Origin: UBA8752 sp965657965
Lineage (GTDB): Bacteria; Bacteroidota; Bacteroidia; Flavobacteriales_D; Sanyastnellaceae
Direction of reading: 5' to 3'
NCBI GenBank assembly: GCA_965657965.1
Contig: CBFHQM010000001.1
Location: 248,001 to 312,000, forward strand
Length of the DNA: 64,000 nucleotides
Shown here one piece after another: positions 53,711-60,480 of this stretch. Below the pieces are notes generated by a model, which worked only from the letters and a program-made list of their open reading frames with translations, ran no database searches and was not told the DNA's origin. Positions within the stretch are counted from its first letter, which is position 1. Every line of letters begins with the position of its first letter. The position numbers were made by a program, and so were the translations under genes.

Positions 53711-53742
53711 TTGGCGAACAAAATCCTTCTGACTTATTTTTC
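53711..53742 (+). promoter_or_regulatory. candidate promoter of the head-repeat protein gene
   Basis: TTG at 53711-53713 and TATTTTTC at 53735-53742, with a 21-base spacer, fit the Bacteroidota consensus with one mismatch. The ATG at 53748 is only 5 bases further, so the transcript would be leaderless or nearly so. Confidence 0.38.
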
Positions 53743-53747
53743 TTGTT

Positions 53748-54884
53748 ATGATTCGGTCTCAGTCACTTCCACTCTCGGTCACCTTGTTGCTTTCGGGCCT
53801 TCTGGTCACGAGTGCCCTTCAGGCCCAATGGCCATACAACCCCAACGCCGACGGCGACAGCCTGATTGGAACCGGAGATGTCTTGGAATTGCTCACTTTG
53901 TTCGGACAGCCCTGGGAAGATCAAGGCGTTCTGGGCATTGAAAGTGGTGGGACCCATGCTTCATCGGCCGAGGCAGCGCGGGACTCCCTCGGGCTAAGTG
54001 CCATCTCAGATTCCACGACCATCCAAGGCATCAACACATACGTTTGGACGTGGATAGAAGACGACATGAGGGTCACTGGACAGATGGCCCAAGGGCGCAA
54101 TGTGACCGCCACCGGCTCTTTTGCCTCGGCCATGGGCGATGGGTCCGATGCCACCGGCAATTACAGCCACGCCAGCAACCGAAACACCCTCGCCAGCGGC
54201 ACTTGTTCTAGCGCTTTTGGAGAAGGCACGGAGGCCACGGGAACAGCCGCCCATTCTCAGGGAATGTTTACCGATGCCACGGGAACAACAGCCCACGCTC
54301 AAGGCTACAACACCAAGGCCTTAGCCAACTACGCGCACAGCGAAGGCTACGGATCGCAGGCGACCAACACCGCAGCCCATGCAGAGGGGTACAACACCAC
54401 AGCTTCGGGCTTCTTTAGCCATGCCTCCAACCGGAACACCGTGGCGAGCGCCACATGTGCACACGCTGTAGGCGAAGGCACCCAAGCCACTGCAGATGCC
54501 GCGGCCAGCGAAGGTTTCTACTCTGTTGCATCCGGCTTTGCAGGTCATGCCGAAGGCTACGAAACCACGGCCAGCGCATATGCATCCAGTGCCGCGGGAT
54601 ATTACACGGTCGCCGATCAAGCGTACCAAACTGCGGTTGGCAAATACAACGCCACTGAACAAACTGGCGTTCTCTTTTCTGTAGGCAACGGAACCGCTGC
54701 AGATGCGCGCTCCGATGCCTTTCAAGTCAAAGAAGATGGCGCCGCAGTACTGAGTGGCGATCTCGAATTTGCAGGGGGAATCAGCCTACAAGACACGCTG
54801 TCCAGCCTGAATGATCGCATCTCGGTCCTCGAAGCTGCCATCGAAACTTTGCTCCAGGAATTCAACGGCACAAACAACGATTGA
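53748..54884 (+). CDS. secreted head-repeat (YadA/Hep-Hag-like) protein
   Basis: A 378-residue exported protein. A signal peptide (LLLSGLLVTSALQAQ) is followed by an acidic dockerin-like segment (YNPNADGDSLIGTGDVLELL) at about 28-50. Then come thirteen 14-residue repeats at about 118-305, of the form ATGxxxHAxGxxTx. This is the left-handed beta-roll pattern of trimeric autotransporter heads. A tail with FQVKEDGAAVLSGDLEF and a C-terminal coiled coil (about 345-371, LQDTLSSLNDRISVLEA) suggests a trimer. No beta-barrel anchor and no T9SS domain are present, so how it is held on the surface is unclear. Confidence 0.82.
   Translation: MIRSQSLPLSVTLLLSGLLVTSALQAQWPYNPNADGDSLIGTGDVLELLTLFGQPWEDQGVLGIESGGTHASSAEAARDSLGLSAISDSTTIQGINTYVWTWIEDDMRVTGQMAQGRNVTATGSFASAMGDGSDATGNYSHASNRNTLASGTCSSAFGEGTEATGTAAHSQGMFTDATGTTAHAQGYNTKALANYAHSEGYGSQATNTAAHAEGYNTTASGFFSHASNRNTVASATCAHAVGEGTQATADAAASEGFYSVASGFAGHAEGYETTASAYASSAAGYYTVADQAYQTAVGKYNATEQTGVLFSVGNGTAADARSDAFQVKEDGAAVLSGDLEFAGGISLQDTLSSLNDRISVLEAAIETLLQEFNGTNND
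54103..54660 (+). repeat. thirteen 14-residue head repeats with an 84-residue superrepeat (coding)
   Basis: Period 42 bases. The pair SHASNRNTLASGTC and SHASNRNTVASATC starts at 54165 and 54417, exactly 252 bases apart (six units). This suggests that a block of six units was duplicated. Confidence 0.8.
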
Positions 54885-54904
54885 CCTCTCGTTGCCGCTT
54901 TCCA

Positions 54905-54934
54905 TTGTGGATGCGGTCGCTTTTTGTAGTTTTG
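54905..54934 (+). promoter_or_regulatory. consensus Bacteroidota promoter of tRNA-Gln
   Basis: TTG at 54905-54907 and a perfect TAnnTTTG (TAGTTTTG) at 54927-54934, separated by 19 bases. The tRNA begins 19 bases after the -7 box, so the start of transcription near 54940 leaves a short leader. Confidence 0.65.
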
Positions 54935-54953
54935 CCGTCCATTCTTCGCGGAA

Positions 54954-55027
54954 TGCCCCATGGTGTAATGGTAGCACACCGGTTTTTGGTACCGTTTGTC
55001 AAGGTTCGAGTCCTTGTGGGGCAACCA
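54954..55027 (+). tRNA. tRNA-Gln (anticodon TTG)
   Basis: Cloverleaf seen by eye. Acceptor arms are TGCCCCA (54954-54960) and TGGGGCA (55017-55023), then discriminator A and encoded CCA to 55027. D arm is GTG...CAC. The anticodon stem-loop is CCGGT-TTTTGGT-ACCGT with anticodon TTG. T arm is CAAGG-TTCGAGT-CCTTG. The outermost pair of the anticodon stem (C27-T43) is a mismatch. The gene has its own promoter and terminator. Confidence 0.95.
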
Positions 55028-55060
55028 CGAAGTAGTGAAGAAAGTCAATGCAATCGCACC

Positions 55061-55094
55061 AAGACCGGCACCCAGTGTCCGGTCTTTTTCTTTT
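55061..55094 (+). terminator. intrinsic terminator of tRNA-Gln
   Basis: AAGACCGG...CCGGTCTT with an inner CAC/GTG pairing, followed by TTTTTCTTTT. It lies 34 bases after the tRNA and 22 bases before the aldehyde dehydrogenase ATG. Confidence 0.82.
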
Positions 55095-55115
55095 CTGCCC
55101 CATTTTCGAGTCCGA

Positions 55116-56651
55116 ATGGCAATAGACGTCCTCAACTTCATTGGTGGTGAACACCATCCTGCACTGTCAGGTGAATGGCTCGACAACATTGAGCCCGCCA
55201 CAGGAAAAACCTATGGTCGGATTGCGCGCTCGGGCGCGGCAGACGTCGAAGCGGCAGTGGCTGCGGCTAGGGCCGCTTTCCCCGAATGGCGCGCCTGGTC
55301 ACCTGGAGACCGGCGGGCCGTCATGAACCGCTTGGCCGATAAAATTCACGAAAACCATGCGCTGCTAGCCGAAGCCGAAGCCCGGGACAACGGCAAGCCC
55401 GTCTCCTTAGCCGCCGCTGTGGACATCCCACGCGCCGAGGACAACCTGCGCTTTTACGGTTCAGCTGCAGAACAGTTTTCCAGCGAAAGCCACACCATGG
55501 GCAATGGAACGGTCAACTACACCTTGAGAAAACCCCTTGGAGTGGTGGCCTGCATTAGCCCTTGGAACCTGCCGCTTTACCTGTTCACTTGGAAAATCGC
55601 CCCAGCCTTGGCCAGCGGCAACTGCATCGTGGCCAAGCCCAGTGAAGTCACCCCCATGACCGCTTACTTGCTGAGCACATGGGCCAAGGAGGCCGGTTTT
55701 CCAGACGGCGTCTTCAATGTGCTTCATGGCCTTGGACCCGAGGTCGGACAGGCGATGGTGGAGCACCATCACGTGAGGGCCATCACCTTTACGGGAGGCT
55801 CCAATACCGGGGCCGCCATCTCGGCCACTGCCGGACCTAAATTCAAAAAGCTCTCGCTCGAATTGGGAGGGAAAAATGCAACCGTCGTGTTCGATGATGC
55901 GGATTTCGACACTGCCTTGTCCACCGCCATTCGCGCCGCTTATTCCAACCAAGGGCAAATCTGTCTTTGTGGTTCTCGCATCCTGGTCCAAGAAAACATC
56001 TACGAGAAGTTCCGGGACGCCATGGTGGCCAAGGTGTCGAAGATGCGCATCGGAGACCCCATGAATCCCGAAACCCGAATGGGCGCCGTTGTTTCTCGAT
56101 CCCATCGTGACAAGGTGATTGCGGCAATCAACATCGCTCGCGGCGAAGGCGGAACCATCCTCTGTGGTGGTGGCCGCCATCAGCCCTCTGAACCCCGAAT
56201 CCGGGATGGGTACTTCATTCAGCCCACTTTGATTGAAGGCTTAGACCATACGTGTGTGACCAACCGAGAAGAGATTTTTGGGCCGGTCGCCACCATCCAG
56301 CCATTTAAAGACGAACGGGAGGCGCTTGGGTTGGTGAATGCAACCAAATACGGCTTGTCTGCTTCGGTCTGGACCCAAGATGTCCAACGGGCGCATCGAT
56401 TTGCGGCGGGAATCGACACCGGCATGGTCTGGATCAACTGCTGGTTGGTTCGAGACCTCCGCACGCCCTTTGGCGGAACTCGACAATCTGGTGTGGGCCG
56501 CGAAGGCGGGTACAACTCTATGCGGTTCTTCACCGAGCCGCAGNNNNNNNNNCCCTTTGGCGGAACTCGACAATCTGGTGTGGGCCGCGAAGGCGGGTAC
56601 AACTCTATGCGGTTCTTCACCGAGCCGCAGAACGTCTGCGTTAAGATTTAA
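55116..56651 (+). CDS. aldehyde dehydrogenase, ALDH8A1-like (2-aminomuconate semialdehyde dehydrogenase type)
   Basis: An NAD(P)-dependent dehydrogenase. The general base Glu is in LSLELGGKNATVVF, the nucleophile Cys in NQGQICLCGSR, and the cofactor motif in FTGGSNTGAA. Wording such as DNGKPVSLAAAVDIPRA, CISPWNLPLYLFTWKIAPA and NCWLVRDLRTPFGG is closest to ALDH8A1/AmnC, enzymes of 2-aminomuconate semialdehyde oxidation in tryptophan/kynurenine breakdown. The 3' end carries an assembly fault: 78 bases are repeated around 9 Ns. Removing the 87 extra bases keeps the frame and gives 482 residues, the normal family length. No other kynurenine gene is in the window. Confidence 0.88.
   Translation: MAIDVLNFIGGEHHPALSGEWLDNIEPATGKTYGRIARSGAADVEAAVAAARAAFPEWRAWSPGDRRAVMNRLADKIHENHALLAEAEARDNGKPVSLAAAVDIPRAEDNLRFYGSAAEQFSSESHTMGNGTVNYTLRKPLGVVACISPWNLPLYLFTWKIAPALASGNCIVAKPSEVTPMTAYLLSTWAKEAGFPDGVFNVLHGLGPEVGQAMVEHHHVRAITFTGGSNTGAAISATAGPKFKKLSLELGGKNATVVFDDADFDTALSTAIRAAYSNQGQICLCGSRILVQENIYEKFRDAMVAKVSKMRIGDPMNPETRMGAVVSRSHRDKVIAAINIARGEGGTILCGGGRHQPSEPRIRDGYFIQPTLIEGLDHTCVTNREEIFGPVATIQPFKDEREALGLVNATKYGLSASVWTQDVQRAHRFAAGIDTGMVWINCWLVRDLRTPFGGTRQSGVGREGGYNSMRFFTEPQXXXPFGGTRQSGVGREGGYNSMRFFTEPQNVCVKI
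56466..56630. other. assembly artefact: 78-base exact duplication around 9 Ns
   Basis: Bases 56466-56543 and 56553-56630 are identical, with nine Ns between (56544-56552). This is the pattern of two overlapping contig ends joined without merging. The real sequence almost certainly has one copy. Confidence 0.9.
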
Positions 56652-56739
56652 GGGCCGCCGCACGCAATCCACAGTCCCTTGTTGTGCAACACTTTGACTG
56701 CCCCCTCATCCGGGGCCAGTTCGGCGCGAATTTCACATT

Positions 56740-57690
56740 ATGAACTGCCGACTTCTGCCCCTCCTGGTGGCCCTTCCTCTTCTTTTCATCGCGGGCTGCG
56801 TTCCCATGAGTCAATTTGCGGAAGTGCGTGACGACAGGGACACCCTCGATCATGACCTGACAGTGGCCATCGACCAAGTCGATGCCCTTGAACTCACCGT
56901 GGCTGAACAAGCGGGCCAAGCCAGTGAAGATGCGCGACGGATTGCGGCCCTTCAAGCCGACACCAACAACAGAGGCAGGGCCATTCGAAGCTGTCTGATT
57001 CGCAACGGCGAACTTGAAAAATTGAATGCCTTGTTGACCGACGAATTAGAAAAAAACAGGTCGGCGTCAGGTGCAGAGCAATCGGCCCTGCTCGCGGAAC
57101 TACAGCGCATCCGAGCCGACTTGCAATTCCAAGAAGACAGTTTGCTCACATTAGAGCGAAACCTCTTGGACAGAGAGGCCAAGGTCCAAGAACTCACCCG
57201 CATGCTTGACGCACAAAAACAGGCCGGAGAAGCCCTGCGCGCCAAATTAAGTGATGCCCTTTTCGCGTTTAGAAACCGCGGCCTAGAGGTGGAAGAGAGA
57301 GACGGAAAAGTCTACGTGCGCCTGGCATCCAACTTGCTTTTTGCCTCTGGCAGCACCGCCATCGACCCCGAAGGAAAAGAAGCCTTGGTGGACTTGGCCA
57401 AAGCCATTGAAGGGGAAACTGACTTCGAAATTGTGGTCGAAGGCCACACCGACGACGTTGCGTTTAACGCCCCCACATCTCCTCGAAACAATTGGGAGCT
57501 GAGCGTTTTGCGCGCCACAGCCGTGGTGGAAGTGCTCGGAAACAACAGTCGGCTGGCCCCTGAGCTGCTGACTGCTGCAGGCCGAAGCGAGTATCACCCA
57601 CGAGATCCAGAAAATAAAAACCGGAACCGCCGGATTGAGGTGGTCCTAAGCCCAAAACTCGACGGGCTTTACGACCTGCTCGACGAGTAA
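56740..57690 (+). CDS. OmpA-family lipoprotein with coiled coil
   Basis: A 316-residue protein. A signal peptide with lipobox IAGC (about residue 20) is followed by a long coiled coil (about 27-180) and an OmpA-like peptidoglycan-binding domain at about 190-305. The domain is recognised by LLFASGSTAIDPEGKEAL, VVEGHTDDVAF, WELSVLRATAVVEVL and NKNRNRRIEVVLSP, which holds the diaminopimelate-contacting Asp and Arg. It would link the outer membrane to the cell wall. It converges on and directly abuts the Cys-rich lipoprotein gene. Confidence 0.92.
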   Translation: MNCRLLPLLVALPLLFIAGCVPMSQFAEVRDDRDTLDHDLTVAIDQVDALELTVAEQAGQASEDARRIAALQADTNNRGRAIRSCLIRNGELEKLNALLTDELEKNRSASGAEQSALLAELQRIRADLQFQEDSLLTLERNLLDREAKVQELTRMLDAQKQAGEALRAKLSDALFAFRNRGLEVEERDGKVYVRLASNLLFASGSTAIDPEGKEALVDLAKAIEGETDFEIVVEGHTDDVAFNAPTSPRNNWELSVLRATAVVEVLGNNSRLAPELLTAAGRSEYHPRDPENKNRNRRIEVVLSPKLDGLYDLLDE

Positions 57691-58653
57691 TCAGTCGATG
57701 GGGAGCAAGAAGGAACCTTGGGCAATGGAAATGCCGCCGGTTCCGTCATCCCCGATCAAACTGCCCCCAAACGTGCCCACGACGATTCCCCCCGCTTCGG
57801 GGAGGATGTAGAGGATTTCCACTGTAAAGTTGGCGCCTGGCTGTGCTGAGGTGTACATCTGACCCGAGGGGCTATTGTACGTGCAAACCCCTTCTGGCGC
57901 ACTGGATTCATTCAAGGTGATTTGTGCCCCGCTAATCCAACNNNNNNNNNNNNNNNNNNNNNNNNNNNNNNNNNNNNNNNNNNNNNNNNNNNNNNNNNNN
58001 NNNNNNNNNNNNNNNNNNNNNNNNNNNNNNNNNNNNNNNNNNNNNNNNNNNNNNNNNNNNNNNNNNNNNNNNNNNNNNNNNNNNNNNNNNNNNNNNNNNN
58101 NNNNNNNNNNNNNNNNNNNNNNNNNNNNNNNNNNNNNNNNNNNNNNNNNNNNNNNNNNNNNNNNNNNNNNNNNNNNNNNNNNNNNNNNNNNNNNNNNNNN
58201 NNNNNNNNNNNNNNNNNNNNNNNNNNNNNNNNNNNNNNNNNNNNNNNNNNNNNNNNNNNNNNNNNNNNNNNNNNNNNNNNNNNNNATCTCGTTGCCATTC
58301 AAAAGGCCATCGCCACACAATTCACCGCAATCAATGCCGGTCTCACCCCCGCAATCGATGCCCGTTTCACCGGGGTCGAGTTGGCCGTTGAACCCCACAT
58401 CACAGGGAGAACATTCTCCACCACAATCGACCCACTGCTCGCCCAACACTTGATCCCAGACGCCGTTTTCGCACGGGTCACAGGGGGCACAAATGGGGCC
58501 TCCACAATCCACCAATTCCTCCCCATTGTTCAGGAGGCCGTCAAAGCAATTTGGCGGGATGAGGTTGTCGTCGTTGAGACAAGATGTTCCCATCACAATG
58601 GTGATGAGAGAAAGCGCCACGAGGGCGAAGGAGGGGAGGCGGAACGAATGCAT
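57691..58653 (-). CDS. Cys-rich repeat lipoprotein, interrupted by an assembly gap
   Basis: About 320 residues, of which roughly 115 are hidden by 344 Ns. A signal peptide ends in a lipobox-like GTSC. The readable N-terminal part holds repeats of the type GLLNNGEELVDCGGPICAPC, with variants ending in VDCGGECSPC and IDCGELC. The C-terminal 80 residues form a beta-rich domain (SGAQITLNESSAP to FLLPID). The frame is the same on both sides of the gap, though the gap size is only an estimate. It is probably an outer-membrane or surface lipoprotein of unknown role. The gap probably comes from the repeats. Confidence 0.7.
   Translation of the reverse strand: MHSFRLPSFALVALSLITIVMGTSCLNDDNLIPPNCFDGLLNNGEELVDCGGPICAPCDPCENGVWDQVLGEQWVDCGGECSPCDVGFNGQLDPGETGIDCGGETGIDCGELCGDGLLNGNEXXXXXXXXXXXXXXXXXXXXXXXXXXXXXXXXXXXXXXXXXXXXXXXXXXXXXXXXXXXXXXXXXXXXXXXXXXXXXXXXXXXXXXXXXXXXXXXXXXXXXXXXXXXXXXXXXXXXWISGAQITLNESSAPEGVCTYNSPSGQMYTSAQPGANFTVEILYILPEAGGIVVGTFGGSLIGDDGTGGISIAQGSFLLPID
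57942..58285. other. assembly gap of 344 Ns
   Basis: Unknown sequence inside the Cys-rich lipoprotein gene. The repeats at its edge (three CGG-type units) suggest that a longer repeat array could not be assembled. Confidence 0.95.
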
Positions 58654-58674
58654 CGTTGTATCTTTCAGGCAACG

Positions 58675-58682
58675 CAAATTAA
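58675..58682 (-). promoter_or_regulatory. possible -7 element of the Cys-rich lipoprotein gene
   Basis: TTAATTTG on the minus strand, 21 bases before the ATG at 58653. It is one mismatch from TAnnTTTG, with no clear -33 TTG. Confidence 0.25.
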
Positions 58683-58755
58683 GGGAGTTCGGTCCGATTG
58701 ACAGCGTTATTAGAATCAGAGGGTGCGGTCGTCCACTCACCTCACACGAAAACCA

Positions 58756-60480
58756 ATGACCCGTCAACCTCACGTTCCTCCTGCAGATTGGTCTCCTCGC
58801 CAAGGCGGGCAAGACCTACAGGGCAACGTGGACAGCGACATGTTGGTTGCACGCATGCTCGAATTAAGGGGCGTCAACCCCGAGAGCACTGCGGCGTTTT
58901 TTCAACCTCAATTGGACGATCTACACGACCCTTTGCTCATGTTGGGCATGGAACAAGCCGTGGATCGACTCATGTCCGCCCAGAGAGAAGGCGAGCGCAT
59001 TATGGTCTACGGAGACTACGATGTGGACGGGGCGACATCGGTCGCGCTGATGCAAGAATTCTTGCAAAACAACGGATTCGAAATCTTGCCCTACATCCCC
59101 GACCGCTACAACGAAGGGTATGGACTTTCGGAGGAGGGCATCCGCACAGCATCGCAAGAGGGCTGTAAACTCATCATTACCCTAGACTGTGGCATTCGCG
59201 CTGTGGACCGTGTGAAAGACGCGGCCGACATTGGAATTGACGTCATCATCTGTGACCACCACCTCCCCGGTCCAGAGATGCCCGCTGCTCACACGATTCT
59301 CAACCCCAAACAACCCAACTGCCTTTATCCTTTTAAAGAGTTGAGCGGTTGCGGCGTAGGATTCAAATTGACCCAAGCACTGACCGAACGGTTTGGGCTC
59401 TCTCCGATGAGTGCCTTCGACGGTTTAGACCTCGTGGCGCTCAGCATCGCATCGGACCTGGTTGAAGTCACCGGTGAGAACCGCATTCTTCTTCATCACG
59501 GACTCCGCACCATCTCCAGGAATGCGAGACCGGGGATCAAAGCCTTGCTCAAAGTGGTGCATTGCTCTCCGGAGTACTTGACCGTGAGGGACATCATCTC
59601 ACGGATCAGCCCGCGAATCAATGCCGCAGGAAGAATGTCCAGGGCCACCGAAGCGGTGACCCTGCTCACCGCCCCCAACGAAGAACTCGCTTCTGATTTG
59701 GCACACAAACTGGACAGGCTCAATAACGTTCGTCGCTCTTACGACGAACAAGTCACCAAAGCCGCAATCGAACAATTGGATGAGCGTCCAGAATTCAAGC
59801 ACATCAACATCGTTTGGGGCAAAGACTGGCATCGTGGAGTGATTGGCATTGTGGCGACAAGAATGATCGAACACCGGTACCGTCCGAGCATCGTCATTAG
59901 CGACGACGACGACGTCATGGTCGGCAGCGCCCGATCTACGCCAGGACTCGACATTCACGCCCTCATCAAAGAGTGCGGCGCCCATCTCATGCAGTTTGGC
60001 GGGCACGCCATGGCCGCAGGGCTCACCGTGAAGCCCGGCGCTGCCCTCGCGTTTGCGACGCAACTCGACGAGGCGGTCGGCAGAGAGCTCATGGCCATCA
60101 GCAAAAGAGAGCCACGGCATTTCGACATGGAGCTTCGGATGGAACAGTGCACCCCCGAAATGCTCAAAAAACTGAGGCAGTTCGAGCCCTATGGCCCCGG
60201 TGCGCCTGCACCTGTCTTTTTGGTCAGAGATGTGGCCATGGCCCAGCCACCGAGACAAGTTGGAAAAGACGGAAGGCATGTGCGCGTCTCTATGAAAACC
60301 GGATCGAAAAACCGCGGGCTCGAAGCCGTGGGGTTTGGCATGGGCAACCGCTTTGATGCCTTGGCTGAAGCAGAACGAATGGACGTGGTCTTTCGCGTTG
60401 AAACCGAGTGTTACCGGGGCGTTCTCCAACCCCGCATCATGCTGCTGGATTTCTGGACCCAACGCAGAGTCGAAGCGTAA
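58756..60480 (+). CDS. recJ: single-stranded-DNA-specific exonuclease RecJ
   Basis: A 574-residue 5'-3' exonuclease of the DHH superfamily, used in recombination and mismatch repair. Metal motifs: VYGDYDVDGATS, ITLDCGIRAVD, ICDHHLPG, ALSIASDLVEVTGENR. The DHHA1 part contains GSARSTPGLDIHALI and QFGGHAMAAGLTV. An OB domain closes the protein. The ATG at 58756 (MTRQPHVPPADW) is chosen. The frame is open a little further left. It abuts dnaG in a convergent arrangement with no base between the stops. Confidence 0.95.
   Translation: MTRQPHVPPADWSPRQGGQDLQGNVDSDMLVARMLELRGVNPESTAAFFQPQLDDLHDPLLMLGMEQAVDRLMSAQREGERIMVYGDYDVDGATSVALMQEFLQNNGFEILPYIPDRYNEGYGLSEEGIRTASQEGCKLIITLDCGIRAVDRVKDAADIGIDVIICDHHLPGPEMPAAHTILNPKQPNCLYPFKELSGCGVGFKLTQALTERFGLSPMSAFDGLDLVALSIASDLVEVTGENRILLHHGLRTISRNARPGIKALLKVVHCSPEYLTVRDIISRISPRINAAGRMSRATEAVTLLTAPNEELASDLAHKLDRLNNVRRSYDEQVTKAAIEQLDERPEFKHINIVWGKDWHRGVIGIVATRMIEHRYRPSIVISDDDDVMVGSARSTPGLDIHALIKECGAHLMQFGGHAMAAGLTVKPGAALAFATQLDEAVGRELMAISKREPRHFDMELRMEQCTPEMLKKLRQFEPYGPGAPAPVFLVRDVAMAQPPRQVGKDGRHVRVSMKTGSKNRGLEAVGFGMGNRFDALAEAERMDVVFRVETECYRGVLQPRIMLLDFWTQRRVEA

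Noticed and set aside
56466..56630. Genuine tandem repeat at the aldehyde dehydrogenase C-terminus
   Set aside because: The copies are exact and separated by Ns, and the family ends after one copy, so an assembly fault is far more likely.
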